From Paracoccus sp. PAMC 22219 (GTDB lineage: Bacteria > Pseudomonadota > Alphaproteobacteria > Rhodobacterales > Rhodobacteraceae), in assembly GCF_000787695.1 (NCBI RefSeq), contig NZ_BBPH01000001.1, positions 1-64,000 of the forward strand: 64,000 bases of DNA, given 5' to 3'. Position numbers and translations under genes: made by a program. Within the stretch, counting starts at the first letter, position 1. Every line of letters starts with the position of its first letter. Of this stretch, positions 36,536-46,273 are shown one piece after another. The notes beneath the pieces were generated by a model, which was not told the origin of the DNA, did no database searches, and saw nothing but the letters and a program-made list of their open reading frames with translations.

Positions 36536-38830
36536 CTATTGCGGGCGGTCCATCCGCGCATAGATACAGACCCGACCGCGCAGGGGCTGTGCCCAGGTCA
36601 GCCGGATCTGGCGTCGCGACGCCCCGGATTCCGGGACGACCGTTGGACTTGCATCGACGCGGGCGCCGGTGGTCGATTGCAGCGCAACCTCGGTCACGAC
36701 GGACTGGACGGACCGCGCCCAGCCCTGGAACGGCAGGCCTGTCAGCACCGGGGTGGTCCAGGTCGCCGTGGTGGTGTTTTGCGTCAGTTGGATCATCAGC
36801 GGGTTCGACACATAGGTGTTGATGCCGTTGAAGGTGTTCGCCTCGAACTGCAGGTTGCGCATGTTGGTATAGTTCAGGTCCGCGATCGAAGTGTCGACCC
36901 GGTCGATCCGTTCGACATTGCCGAACAGCGCCTTGAAAACGTTGCCCACGACGTTCAGTCCCTGGATGAAATGGCCCGAGCCATAAGGCTTGACCGTGAT
37001 CCAGGTGAACCACGCGGCGGTGTTCGAACACAGGAAGGTGTTGCCCGTCAGGGTCAGCCCGCCAAAGCTGAATTCCGACCCGGTGAAGTTGGGGATGGCG
37101 CTGTGTTCGTTCGTCCACTCGATCGAGGCGTTGTCTACATAGTTGCCCGACACCGTCGTCTGCACGTTGGGTTGGGTCAGCACCAGGCCCGCATAGCGCA
37201 GCCCCTGCCCCGACCCGTCGCCCTGGAACCAGTGGTTGCCGCTGATGATGTGGCCGCCGCCGTTCGCGACCATGAAATGGGCAAAGCGCACGAAGCGGTT
37301 GTTGCGGATCTTGATGTCGTTCGCATTCACGTTGATCGCGACCGTCGTGCGCTGCTGCGCCGGCAGGTCGATGTCGTTCGAGATGAACTGGCAGTTGTCG
37401 ACCAGCAAGTCTTGGCACCCGCGCCCGATCGAGGTGATCGCCCGGTCCATCGGCCGCGTGAAATAGCAGTCCGAGAACTGGATCATCTCTCCCTGCGGGG
37501 GCAGCATCACGCCACTGGAGATGCGGTCGCAGCCGAAATCGACCTTGGAGAAGTTCAGCCGGCTGAGTTCCCGCACGCCCGAAAAGTCGAACAGATAGCG
37601 ATAGCGTTCGAAACTGTAGAGCCGCGTGCCAGCACCGCCGTACAGGGGCTGCGACAGGGTCAGCGTGCCTTGGGCCACGTTCCTGGCGTTGACATAGACC
37701 TCGCGGCCCACGCCGCTGCCGATGATGCGGCTGCCGACTTCGATGGCGGCGACGTTGGCGACGTTGGTCAGCAGATAGGGCTGGGCGGGGTTGTAGGTGC
37801 CGGGGCTGGTCGCGCGGCCGGTCTGCCATGCCGGACCGGGCTTCGCTTGGATGGAGCCGTTCTGGATCACCCGGCGGTTCGCGAACCCCTCCAGCGTGGG
37901 GGCCAGATCGGCCAGCATCAGCGGCTCGTCCAGGTCGACCCGGCGCCCGCCGAGGTCCAGCGAGATGTGGTCTGTATAGCCCAGCAGCGCCTGCAGCGCC
38001 TTCTTCATGCCAAGCGTTTCGTCGCCGAAGGCGTCCGCATAGGTCGGGAAATCAAAGCTGCGCAGCAGCGAGACGCGCGTCGCGGGCGGGGTGGTGATGC
38101 GGCCCTTGAACCGGATGCGGCTGTTGATCGACAGATCGCCCGAAATGAAGAATGTCCCGGCGGGCACCACGATGGCCCCGCCCGCCGCGGCCTGATCCGC
38201 GGCCAGGAACGCGGCGCGGTCGTTCGTGACGCCGTCGCCCACCGCGCCGAAATCGCGCACGTCGACCCAGTCCAGCAGCGACGGGACAAAGGCCGCGGTG
38301 ATGTCGTCGATGCGGATCGATTCGACCCGGAACGCCCCGCCATTGGCGCCCACCAGGTCCAGACCGAAATGCCCGTAGACCGCGCGCGTGCCCCAAGGCA
38401 TGTCCACGCCCGGACGGTTGCCGACGCCGACGATGGCGCTGACCTCGACCACCTCGCCATAGTTGCGCAGCGCGACCGTGGTGCCGTTGGTGACCAACCC
38501 CGTGACGGCGTTGCGCGACCCGTCGCCCGCCCAGCCCGCGATGCGCACGCTGGCCAGCGGGCCCGCCACGATCTTGACCCGCGCCGACACGCGCAGATAG
38601 ACGCCGGGGATCATCGGCGTCTCTCCCATGAAGCGCAGGCTGGTGGTGGTCTGCTGCTTGACGACCTCGAAGCAGGGGCCGAAATCCTGATCGGCGGGGA
38701 CGATGCCGGCATTGCCCGCGTCTCCCCAGGTCGGACTGCCCGAGGTGCCATCGCTGCGCGACCAGACGCCAAGGCCCGCCCTGAAGGCGGGTGGCGTCAG
38801 CAAAAGCCCGTTGGTGATCGCAATGTTCAT
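36536..38830 (-). CDS. Right-handed beta-helix (pectate-lyase/GH28-like) spike protein
   Basis: This is a 764-residue protein without a signal peptide. The N-terminal 190 residues look like a beta-sandwich attachment module. At about 195 begins VDVRDFGAVGDGVTNDRAAF, the classic start of the Pectate_lyase_3 beta-helix fold of phage tailspikes. Repeated short beta motifs with Asn ladders (INVNANDIKIRNNRFVRF, FSFGGLTLTGNTFL) follow to about residue 690, and then a short C-terminal beta domain. A head or tail spike that binds surface polysaccharide is the best guess. GTA head spikes (GhsA/GhsB) are encoded away from the main cluster in Rhodobacter, so this may be the equivalent. Confidence 0.7.
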   Translation of the reverse strand: MNIAITNGLLLTPPAFRAGLGVWSRSDGTSGSPTWGDAGNAGIVPADQDFGPCFEVVKQQTTTSLRFMGETPMIPGVYLRVSARVKIVAGPLASVRIAGWAGDGSRNAVTGLVTNGTTVALRNYGEVVEVSAIVGVGNRPGVDMPWGTRAVYGHFGLDLVGANGGAFRVESIRIDDITAAFVPSLLDWVDVRDFGAVGDGVTNDRAAFLAADQAAAGGAIVVPAGTFFISGDLSINSRIRFKGRITTPPATRVSLLRSFDFPTYADAFGDETLGMKKALQALLGYTDHISLDLGGRRVDLDEPLMLADLAPTLEGFANRRVIQNGSIQAKPGPAWQTGRATSPGTYNPAQPYLLTNVANVAAIEVGSRIIGSGVGREVYVNARNVAQGTLTLSQPLYGGAGTRLYSFERYRYLFDFSGVRELSRLNFSKVDFGCDRISSGVMLPPQGEMIQFSDCYFTRPMDRAITSIGRGCQDLLVDNCQFISNDIDLPAQQRTTVAINVNANDIKIRNNRFVRFAHFMVANGGGHIISGNHWFQGDGSGQGLRYAGLVLTQPNVQTTVSGNYVDNASIEWTNEHSAIPNFTGSEFSFGGLTLTGNTFLCSNTAAWFTWITVKPYGSGHFIQGLNVVGNVFKALFGNVERIDRVDTSIADLNYTNMRNLQFEANTFNGINTYVSNPLMIQLTQNTTTATWTTPVLTGLPFQGWARSVQSVVTEVALQSTTGARVDASPTVVPESGASRRQIRLTWAQPLRGRVCIYARMDRPQ

Positions 38831-38899
38831 CGACTATCCCTTCCGTATCGGCATGGCGGCCGGGTCCGGGAAGACCCGCCGTGATGCGGACAGGAATAG

Positions 38900-38914
38900 T
38901 TGATGAAAGGTTAA
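38900..38914 (-). promoter_or_regulatory. CtrA-like site upstream of the spike gene
   Basis: Read on the minus strand, TTAACCTTTCATCAA matches the CtrA consensus TTAA-N7-TTAA with one mismatch. It lies about 70 bases upstream of the spike-like gene. CtrA control is inferred from the pattern only. Confidence 0.3.
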
Positions 38915-38984
38915 CGGGGCCTGAAGACAGCGCGCGCTGCAACGGCGCGCGCCGCAACATCGAGGGTCGCGCGCGCGGCAGCCC

Positions 38985-40570
38985 TCAGCCCTGGTTGAAC
39001 ACCAGCTTGCCGTCCAGCGCGTCCAGGATCAGGCCGCGCGTCTCATCGACCCCGTAAAGCGCGATGAAGCCGCCAAAGCGCGGACCCTGATCGGCACCCA
39101 GCAGCACCTGATACAGCGCCGCGAACCAGTCGCGCAGCGGCTCGAACCCGTGTTCCTTGCCGACGGCAAAGACCATGGATTGCAGCGTCTCGGGGTCGGC
39201 GGGCTGGTCCCATGCGGCCAGCCGGTCGGCCAGGTCCTGCATCGCCGCGCGTTCGACATCCGTGGGCGCGCGGAACTGACGCGAGGGGGCCACGAAATCG
39301 GTGAAATAGCGCAGCGCAAAGCCCGCCGCCTGATCCAGGCCGGGATGCGTCTCGGGGCTGGCCTCAGGCGCATAGCGCCGGATGAAGCCCCACAGCCCGT
39401 CCTTGTCCGCGCGCCCGCGACGGAGGCCAGGTTCAAGAGCATCTGGAACGGGATCGCCATGTCGGAGGCGGGAACGTCGCCGCCATGAATGTGCCAGACC
39501 GGGTTCGCCAGCTTCTGTTCCGGCGTCTGGTCGGGATAGGCGCGCAGCTGCTGGTGGTATTCGTCCACCGCCTTGGGGATCACGTCCAGATGCATCCGCT
39601 TGGCCGTCTTGGGCTTGAGATACATGAAATAGGACAGGCTTTCCGTGGACGCATAGGTCAGCCAGTCGTCGATCGACAGTCCGTTGCCCTTGGATTTGCT
39701 GATCTTCTGGCCGTCCTGATCCAGGAACAGCTCATAGGTGAAATGCTCCGGTTTGCGGCCACCCAGGATCTCGCAGATCTTGTCATAGATCGGCGTGTTG
39801 GTGCTGTGGTCCTTGCCGTACATCTCGAAGTCGACGTCCAGCGCGGCCCAACGGGCGCCGAAATCGGGCTTCCACTGCAGCTTCACGTTGCCGCCGGTGA
39901 CCGGCAGGGTGATCTCCTCGCCGTCCTCGTCAAAGGTGATGGTCCCGGCATTGGGATCGACGTGCTTGATCGGCACATACAGTACGCGGCCGGTCTTGGG
40001 GCTGATGGGCAGGAAGCAGGAATAGGTCTGCTGACGCTCTTCGCGCAGGGACGCCAGCATCACGGCCATGATCTCGTCATAACGTTCGGCAGCGCGCAGC
40101 AGCACGGCGTCGAACTGCCCGGACTTGTAGAATTCGGTCGCGCTGACGAATTCGTAATCGAAGCCGAACGTGTCCAGAAAGCGGCGCAGCATGGCGTTGT
40201 TGTGGTCGCCAAAGCTGTCGAACTCACCGAACGGATCGGGGACCGAGGTCAGCGGCAACTGCAGATGCTCCTTGAGCATCTGCTGATCAGGGACGTTCTC
40301 GGGGACCTTGCGCATGCCGTCCAGGTCGTCGGAAAAGCAGATCAGCCGCGTCGGCAGGTCGCTGATCTCCTGGAATGCGCGACGGATCATCGTCGTGCGC
40401 GCCACCTCTCCGAAGGTACCGATATGGGGCAGGCCAGAGGGGCCATAGCCGGTCTCGAACAGGACATAGCCCTTTTCGGGGGGCTGCTTTTCGTACCGTT
40501 TCAGCACCCGGCGCGCTTCTTCGAACGGCCAGGCCTTCGATTGCATTGCGGCGTCGCGCAGGGTTGTCAT
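38985..40570 (-). pseudogene. lysK: lysK, class I lysyl-tRNA synthetase, frameshifted
   Basis: This class I LysRS charges tRNA-Lys. The first frame from ATG 40570 contains HIGH-like [13 protein letters not shown] and KMSKS-like KISKSKGNG, and runs to [10 protein letters not shown]. The rest ([18 protein letters not shown], then the helical anticodon-binding part ending DGKLVFNQG) is in another frame. One base is missing at 39411-39412 (ggc-gc-gcg). Restored, the protein is about 528 residues, the normal length. No other lysyl-tRNA synthetase is in the window. The class I enzyme is normally the only one in such genomes and therefore essential, so an assembly error is likely. Confidence 0.92.
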
Positions 40571-40603
40571 GGTCGGATCTCCTGTTGAGGTCCGGAACGC
40601 TTA

Positions 40604-40632
40604 TTGAAAGCGTCGCAGATCGTCAATAATTT
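40604..40632 (+). promoter_or_regulatory. Candidate promoter of the TerB-like gene
   Basis: TTGAAA (40604-40609) and TAATTT (40627-40632) are separated by 17 bases, 26 bases before the ATG at 40658. The divergent lysK promoter must lie in the same 87-base gap. Confidence 0.45.
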
Positions 40633-40657
40633 GCACCCGAACGAACCGGAGAGTGCC

Positions 40658-41080
40658 ATGACCATCGACCTGCCTTCCCTGTCCCCCTGCGACGCGCTTG
40701 TCGCGGTGATGGTGGCGGTGTCCTGCTCGGACAGCACCATCCGAACGTCCGAACTGGTGGCGATCCAGCGCATGGTGGACCACGCGCCGGTCTTTGCCTC
40801 CTATGACGACGACCGCATCCGGCCCATCAGCCAGACCGTGATGACGCTGTTCGAGGAGGAGGATGGCGTGGACGCGCTGTTCGGCCTGATCCGCGACGCG
40901 CTGCCCGAGAAGCTGTTCGAGACCGCCTATGCGCTGGCCTGCGACGTGGGGGCCGCCGACGGCCGCCTGTACGAGGGAGAGGTGATGATGCTGGCCGAGA
41001 TCCGCGACCAGCTGAACATCAGCCGCCTGCACGCCGCCGCGATCGAGCTGTCGGCCCGCGTGCGCCACATGACGGTCTAG
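40658..41080 (+). CDS. TerB-like (tellurite resistance TerB domain) protein
   Basis: This is a 140-residue all-helical protein with the TerB pattern (CDALVAVMVAVSCSDSTIRTSE, and later CDVGAADGRLYEGEVMMLAE), including acidic residues that may bind a metal ion. It occurs without other ter genes, so a tellurite role is not implied. ATG 40658 has GGAGAG upstream; an earlier in-frame start at 40604 falls on the promoter. The stop interlocks with that of the convergent dacB gene (CTAG). Confidence 0.8.
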   Translation: MTIDLPSLSPCDALVAVMVAVSCSDSTIRTSELVAIQRMVDHAPVFASYDDDRIRPISQTVMTLFEEEDGVDALFGLIRDALPEKLFETAYALACDVGAADGRLYEGEVMMLAEIRDQLNISRLHAAAIELSARVRHMTV

Positions 41081-42462
41081 GCCAGGCGGCCCGCGAAACT
41101 GTTCAGCAGTTCGGCCTGCAGCGCCTTGGCCTGCCGGGTCCAGGTGCTGACGCCGGCGGGCTGTTCCTCTCCGATGGCGGCGCTGCGCCGTTCGGCATCG
41201 GCGCAGAAGATCGCAAAGACGCCTTCGGTCCCTGACGGCCCGGTGACGTAGCCCGCGAGGTTCGACACGAAGTTCAACGTGCCGGTCTTGGCCGCGACCG
41301 GCGCCATGACCGGATGGTCGTCGTCGGCAAGCGGGTTGCGGCGCATCAGCCGCGACAGCAGCAGATCGCGCCCCGGCCCCGCCAGGATGCGCGTCATCGC
41401 ATAGGGGCTGATCCGGCTGGCATCCGACAGGCCCGAATGATCGGCCAGACGCATCCCCTGCCCCAGCCCGTCCAGCCAGCCGCGCATCGCCTGCGCCGAT
41501 TGCACCAGATCGGAGGCGCCGCTGGCGTGCAGGCCAAGCGCCTCGGCGGTCAGGTTGGTGGAGTATTCCAGCATGTCGCGGACCAGCGCCTCAACCGGGG
41601 GACTGTCGTGATGCGCGATGTCCTGGCCCTGCGGCAGACGGTCGATCACCTCTGGCGCGGGCAGGACCAAGCCGCGGGCCCGGCACAGCGTCTGGAACAC
41701 GTCCGCCGCATAGAGTTCGGGCAGGCGCACCGGCAGCCAGCGGCTGCCCGACCGGCCCATCGCCGCGCGCGACACCGTCCAGTATTCCCGCTCCAGATCA
41801 TGGCGATAGGTGAACAGGTCCGACTGGTCGCCCGGCATCGCCGTGATGGTATAGGCACGGGGCGAATGGCTGGCCGCGCGCGCCTCGACGCTGATCTGGT
41901 GGTCGACGCCGACGCGGGTCCATCCCAGGTGGACGCGGTTGAAATTCAGCATCAGCCCGGAAATGGCGGGATTGTACGGTAGGTGATCGTCCTGTTCGGC
42001 GGCGATCTCCGGGATGGCAGGCAAGGCCCTGCCCCAGACCGCAAATCGCGCAGGGCTTGCGGTCCTCAGCGCCGCAAGTTCGTCGGCAAGCTGCGCCAGA
42101 TCGTCCGTGGTCAGCACCGGGTCGCCGCCGCCCGCCAGGATCAGCGTGTCGCCCGCCCGGATCACCCGCGTCCGAAAGCGGTGCGCGGGGCCAAGACGGT
42201 CCAAGCCGTAAAGCGCGGTAATCGCCTTCATCGTGCTGGCCGGGGCCAGCAATGCCGCAGCCTGGCGCAGCGCCAGCGGTTCGGTCCCGTCGGTCAGCGC
42301 AAACGCCACCCGACCAGGCAGCCCGGACCGCGCCACCAGATCGCCGGGTTCGGGGATGGGTCGCGGCCGGGGGCGCATGTCCAGCCCCTGCGCCGACAGA
42401 GACCCCGGGGCCAGGGTGGCTGCTGCCATCATGGTCAGCATGCGGCGTCGGCTCAGCGTCAT
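41077..42462 (-). CDS. dacB: D-alanyl-D-alanine carboxypeptidase/endopeptidase (PBP4 family)
   Basis: This is a peptidase S13-family periplasmic enzyme that cleaves D-Ala or peptide cross-links in peptidoglycan. It is 461 residues long with an N-terminal signal ([20 protein letters not shown], arginine-rich and Tat-like). The active-site motifs are SxxK in ASTMKAIT, SxN in YSTNLTAE and KTG in AAKTGTLNF. The large insertion between SxxK and SxN is typical of PBP4. ATG 42462 overlaps the nadD stop (ATGA). Start and function are clear; Tat versus Sec export is uncertain. Confidence 0.93.
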   Translation of the reverse strand: MTLSRRRMLTMMAAATLAPGSLSAQGLDMRPRPRPIPEPGDLVARSGLPGRVAFALTDGTEPLALRQAAALLAPASTMKAITALYGLDRLGPAHRFRTRVIRAGDTLILAGGGDPVLTTDDLAQLADELAALRTASPARFAVWGRALPAIPEIAAEQDDHLPYNPAISGLMLNFNRVHLGWTRVGVDHQISVEARAASHSPRAYTITAMPGDQSDLFTYRHDLEREYWTVSRAAMGRSGSRWLPVRLPELYAADVFQTLCRARGLVLPAPEVIDRLPQGQDIAHHDSPPVEALVRDMLEYSTNLTAEALGLHASGASDLVQSAQAMRGWLDGLGQGMRLADHSGLSDASRISPYAMTRILAGPGRDLLLSRLMRRNPLADDDHPVMAPVAAKTGTLNFVSNLAGYVTGPSGTEGVFAIFCADAERRSAAIGEEQPAGVSTWTRQAKALQAELLNSFAGRLA

Positions 42463-43052
42463 GGCAGCCCCCTGCGCAGTTCTGTCGAGGACAGGCCGGA
42501 CATCGGAAGGTTCAGCAGCACCCAAGCCGGCGGCTTGGCCTGTGCCAGCAGGGCGGCGCGCGTTTCGGGCAGGCGCGCACGGCGCAGGATTGTGGCCGCG
42601 ACAGCGTGGCGCGCGGCCAGCCGCGATCCGGGTCTGGCCATGACGGCAATCGGCACCTGCGCCGCGATGGCGCGCCAGCGGTCCCAGTGATGGAACTGCA
42701 CCATGTTGTCCGACCCCATCAGCCAGACGAACCGCACCCCCGGATACAGGCGCGTCAGCGCGAGCAGCGTGTCCGCCGTCTTGCGCAGGCCCAGCCTAGC
42801 CTCAACGTCGGTGACAAGGATGCGGGGATCGCGAGCCAATGCGCGGGCGGCGGCCATGCGCGCGTCCAACGGCGCCGGGCCATGCGCCTTGAGCGGATTT
42901 CCGGGAGAGACCAGCCACCAGACCCGGTCAAGACCCAGCCTGCGAAGGGCGACCTGGCTGATCAGCAGGTGCCCCTGATGGGCCGGATCGAAGGACCCGC
43001 CCAGAATGCCGATGCGCTGGCCTGGCCGCGCGAGGGGGAAGCCCATTCGCAT
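42459..43052 (-). CDS. nadD: Nicotinate-nucleotide adenylyltransferase
   Basis: NadD makes nicotinate adenine dinucleotide from NaMN and ATP in NAD synthesis. The 197-residue Rossmann-like protein has [16 protein letters not shown] (the (H/T)xGH nucleotidyltransferase motif) near residue 15, [18 protein letters not shown] in the middle and [12 protein letters not shown] (ISSTxIR motif) at the C-terminus. It is coupled to dacB by an ATGA overlap. No rsfS or rlmH gene, often adjacent to nadD, is seen here. Confidence 0.94.
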   Translation of the reverse strand: MRMGFPLARPGQRIGILGGSFDPAHQGHLLISQVALRRLGLDRVWWLVSPGNPLKAHGPAPLDARMAAARALARDPRILVTDVEARLGLRKTADTLLALTRLYPGVRFVWLMGSDNMVQFHHWDRWRAIAAQVPIAVMARPGSRLAARHAVAATILRRARLPETRAALLAQAKPPAWVLLNLPMSGLSSTELRRGLP

Positions 43053-43100
43053 CCCGTCCGATTAGCGCAAGGCAGCGAGCGCGCCAAGCGCGGGAATGGG

Positions 43101-43134
43101 AAAAAGGGATGCCGGACCAGCGGCCCGGCATCCC
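43101..43134 (-). terminator. Rho-independent terminator of the 5'-nucleotidase gene
   Basis: On the minus strand GGGATGCCGG and CCGGCATCCC form a 10-base stem with a 9-base loop, followed by five T residues (plus-strand A run 43101-43105). It begins 7 bases after the stop at 43141. Confidence 0.85.
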
Positions 43135-43140
43135 GATGCG

Positions 43141-44742
43141 TCACTTGACGGTGATGCGACCGTCCTCGTAGGGGGCATAGCCGTCCTGCTGCGCACCCAG
43201 ATAGGCCGCGACCACTTCGGCCAGATCGGGGCCGAAGTCATACGCGTTCTGGCCGTTCGTCGCGAAGACGTCGTATCCGTCGCCGCCACCGCGCATGTAG
43301 TTGTTGGTGGCCACGCCATAGGTCGCCGCGGGATCGATGGGCACCCATTCGCCATCCTGCTGGACCATCACCTCGCTGATGCGGGCGCCAGATCCAGCCG
43401 CCGGATCGACCGTGTATTTCAGACCCGCAACCTGCGCAAAGCGGCCAGCGGCCTCCTCGTACTGGCTGGCGCCGTTCTCCAACGCGGAGACGACATCGGC
43501 GCCGGTCAGCTGGAACGTCGCCAGGACGTTCTGGAACGGCAGGACGGTATAGACCTCGCCCATGGTCACCTCGCCCGCGTCGATCGACGCGCGCAGCCCG
43601 CCGCCGTTCTGGATGGCGATGGTCACGCCCTGATCAGCGACACGGTCCAGCATCGCGTCGGCCACCAGATTGCCCATCTCGCATTCCTTGGCGCGGCAGA
43701 CATCGCGATCTCCGTTGATCGGGGCCGAGGTGCTGGCCACAACCTCCTCGCGCAGCGCGGCAATGGGTTCGGCCATCTCGGCCACGCGGGCGGCGATCGC
43801 CTCGTCCTCGGCGACCGAGGCGTCCAGCAGGATGGGTTCCCCCTCGACCGACGTCAGGACCCCCGCATCGTCGAAGGTCAGCGTCAGATGGCCCAGGTAC
43901 TTGCCATAGGCATAGACCTGCGCCACCGGCACCTGCGCGCCGTCTGCCCCGTCAACCATGGTCGGATAGGCCGCTGTCGCGCCCTCCATGTCGCCCAGCA
44001 GGGTGTGGGAATGACCGCCGATGATCGCGTCGATCCCCGGCACCTCGGCCGCCAGTTCCAGGTCGCGAAGATAGCCCACATGGGTCAGGGCGATGACCTT
44101 GTCGACACCCTGATCGGCCAGTTCCGCCGCGGCTGCGGCAAGGCTGTCGGCGTCGTCCTGAAAGATCACGTTTGGACCGGGGGATGCGGTCTCGGGCGTG
44201 TCCATCGCCAAGGCGGACACGATGCCGATCTTCTGGTCGCCGACTTCCAGGATGGTGTGCTTGGCGACCTTGTCGGCCAGCACGTTCGATTGCGACACGT
44301 CGATGTTGCTGGAAAGGACCGGAAAGTCGACGCCATCGGTCAGGACGGCCAGGCCTTCGGGACCGTCGTCGAATTCGTGGTTGCCCACCGCCATCGCGTC
44401 ATAGCCGATGGCGTTCATGAACTCGACCACCTCGGTGCCCTTGTAGGTCGTGTAGAACAGCGATCCCTGATACTGGTCGCCCGCGTCCAGCACGATGACG
44501 TTTCCGCCCTCGGCGGTGATCTGGTCGCGCAATTCATTGATCTTGGTGGCGATGCGGGCCATCCCGCCAAAGCATTCGCCCGCGGCGGTCTGTTCCGCGT
44601 CGCAGGTGCTGTCGCGGTCGCTGATCGGCTCGATCCGGCTGTGGACGTCATTCGTGTGAAGAATGTGCAGAACGGTTTCGGCCTGCGCTGTTCCTGCGAA
44701 CAGCGCGATGGCGGATGCGGCGGCAAGAAGGCGTCGTGTCAT
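43141..44742 (-). CDS. Periplasmic bifunctional 5'-nucleotidase/2',3'-cyclic phosphodiesterase
   Basis: This is a 533-codon-class metallophosphoesterase of the UshA/5'-nucleotidase family, exported by a Sec signal (TRRLLAAASAIALFAGTAQA). Metal ligands are in ILHTNDVHSRIEP, VLDAGDQYQGS, AVGNHEFDDGPEG and GGHSHTLLGD. The C-terminal substrate-specificity domain has IQNGGGLRASI and NNYMRGGGDGY. It releases nucleosides and phosphate from extracellular nucleotides. ATG 44742 begins the signal peptide. A phosphate- or nucleotide-scavenging role is inferred from the family. Confidence 0.92.
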   Translation of the reverse strand: MTRRLLAAASAIALFAGTAQAETVLHILHTNDVHSRIEPISDRDSTCDAEQTAAGECFGGMARIATKINELRDQITAEGGNVIVLDAGDQYQGSLFYTTYKGTEVVEFMNAIGYDAMAVGNHEFDDGPEGLAVLTDGVDFPVLSSNIDVSQSNVLADKVAKHTILEVGDQKIGIVSALAMDTPETASPGPNVIFQDDADSLAAAAAELADQGVDKVIALTHVGYLRDLELAAEVPGIDAIIGGHSHTLLGDMEGATAAYPTMVDGADGAQVPVAQVYAYGKYLGHLTLTFDDAGVLTSVEGEPILLDASVAEDEAIAARVAEMAEPIAALREEVVASTSAPINGDRDVCRAKECEMGNLVADAMLDRVADQGVTIAIQNGGGLRASIDAGEVTMGEVYTVLPFQNVLATFQLTGADVVSALENGASQYEEAAGRFAQVAGLKYTVDPAAGSGARISEVMVQQDGEWVPIDPAATYGVATNNYMRGGGDGYDVFATNGQNAYDFGPDLAEVVAAYLGAQQDGYAPYEDGRITVK

Positions 44743-44882
44743 CCCTGATTCCCTATGTGGCCCTGTTGGTTGGCCCCGGCAGCTTGGCGCAGCCGGCACG
44801 GCGGGTCAAACCTTCAGGTCCAAGGGATGCCGGAAGACGATGACGTCTTGACCCACCGCCCCGTGCAGAGGCAAATGCGGCC

Positions 44883-45218
44883 ATGCAGATCTTCAAGGTA
44901 TTCCGCGCGGCCGAATGGGCCCAGATGCAGCAGGACGGCCGCACCCTCGGGGCGCCTATTGATCTGGCCGATAGCTACATCCATTTCTCGACGGCCGAGC
45001 AGCTGCCTGTGACGCTGTCCAAGCACTTTGCGAACGAGGATGGGCTGGTCCTGCTGGCCTGCGATCCCCACGCCATGGCGCCCGATCTTCGGTGGGAACC
45101 GTCGCGCGGCGGGGCGCTGTTCCCGCACTTGTATCGCGCGTTGACCCTGTCGGACATCCTGTGGTCGCGTCCCATTGCACTGACCGACGACGGCCACGTT
45201 ACGGGGATCGCGCCATGA
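44883..45218 (+). CDS. DUF952 family protein
   Basis: This is a 111-residue protein of the DUF952 family. It starts [19 protein letters not shown] and has the family block [23 protein letters not shown], then [19 protein letters not shown]. The conserved His and Glu/Arg residues resemble an ADP-ribosyltransferase-like or nucleotide-binding pocket, but no activity is established. The stop overlaps the pyrD start by ATGA, so it is translationally coupled to pyrD. Confidence 0.88.
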   Translation: MQIFKVFRAAEWAQMQQDGRTLGAPIDLADSYIHFSTAEQLPVTLSKHFANEDGLVLLACDPHAMAPDLRWEPSRGGALFPHLYRALTLSDILWSRPIALTDDGHVTGIAP

Positions 45219-46273
45219 GCATGATCGAAAAGCTGGGGCTTGCCGCGCTGCACCGCATGGACCCGGAACGGGCGCATGACCTGTCGATCGCGGCGCTGGA
45301 ACGCGGCGTGGTGCCATTGCACGGGGCGGCGGTCACGTCCGACCGGTTGAAGGTCTCGCTGGCCGGAATGGCGCTGCCCAACCCGATCGGCCTTGCGGCG
45401 GGATATGACAAGAATGCGCGGGTCATCGCGCCTCTGATGCGGTCGGGCTTCGGGTTTCTGGAGGTCGGCGCCGCGACCCCGCGCCCGCAGCCGGGCAACC
45501 CCAAGCCGCGTCTGTTCCGACTGACCGGGCAACAGGCCATCATCAACCGCTTCGGCTTCAACAACGAGGGTGCGGCGGTGATCAGCCAACGCCTGGCCGC
45601 GCGGCCTGCGGGCGTGCCTGTGGGTCTGAACCTTGGGGCCAACAAGGACAGCGAGGATCGAGCCGAGGATTTCGCCCAAGTCCTGCGAATGGCCGGTCAT
45701 TCAGCCGATTTCGTGACCGTCAACGTGTCGTCGCCAAATACGGAACGACTGCGCGACCTCCAGGGTGCGGACGCGCTGTCTGCCCTGCTGGACCGGGTGT
45801 TGGCCGCGCGGGACGGCCTGGCACTGCGCGTGCCGGTCTTCGTCAAGATCGCACCGGACCTGACCGACGCGGAAATCGCCCAAGTCGCCTCGGTGGCCAT
45901 GAATGCCGGTCTGGACGGGATCATTGCGACCAATACGACCCTGTCCCGCGATGGCATCACCGGACCGCATGCTGCACAGGGGGGCGGGCTGTCCGGGCGA
46001 CCGCTGTTCGCCAGATCGACCCGGGTCCTAGCCCTGCTGCACCGCGAGACGAATGGCACCATGCCGCTGATCGGGGTCGGCGGCATCTTCGGTCCCGACG
46101 ATGTCTGGGAGAAGGTGCGGGCGGGCGCCACGGCGGTGCAAGTCTATTCGGCGATGATCTATCAGGGACTGTCGATCGCACCCCGCCTTGCGCAGGCGGT
46201 GGACGACCGGCTGGCACATCAGCGCATCACACTGGACGAGCTGAGGGGCAGCGGCAGCGCTGACTGGATCTAG
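45215..46273 (+). CDS. pyrD: Dihydroorotate dehydrogenase (quinone), class 2
   Basis: This is a membrane-associated FMN enzyme that oxidises dihydroorotate to orotate, passing electrons to ubiquinone. It is 352 residues long. The N-terminal helix [21 protein letters not shown] is the class 2 membrane-binding region. FMN/substrate motifs are [23 protein letters not shown] and the catalytic-serine block [14 protein letters not shown], then [16 protein letters not shown] 45215 overlaps the DUF952 stop. The stop interlocks with the convergent cysE stop across CTAG. Confidence 0.96.
   Translation: MSMIEKLGLAALHRMDPERAHDLSIAALERGVVPLHGAAVTSDRLKVSLAGMALPNPIGLAAGYDKNARVIAPLMRSGFGFLEVGAATPRPQPGNPKPRLFRLTGQQAIINRFGFNNEGAAVISQRLAARPAGVPVGLNLGANKDSEDRAEDFAQVLRMAGHSADFVTVNVSSPNTERLRDLQGADALSALLDRVLAARDGLALRVPVFVKIAPDLTDAEIAQVASVAMNAGLDGIIATNTTLSRDGITGPHAAQGGGLSGRPLFARSTRVLALLHRETNGTMPLIGVGGIFGPDDVWEKVRAGATAVQVYSAMIYQGLSIAPRLAQAVDDRLAHQRITLDELRGSGSADWI

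Noticed and set aside
36473-38884. An 803-codon open frame antisense to the spike protein gene
   Set aside because: The minus-strand beta-helix protein has a clear fold signature; the plus-strand frame has none.
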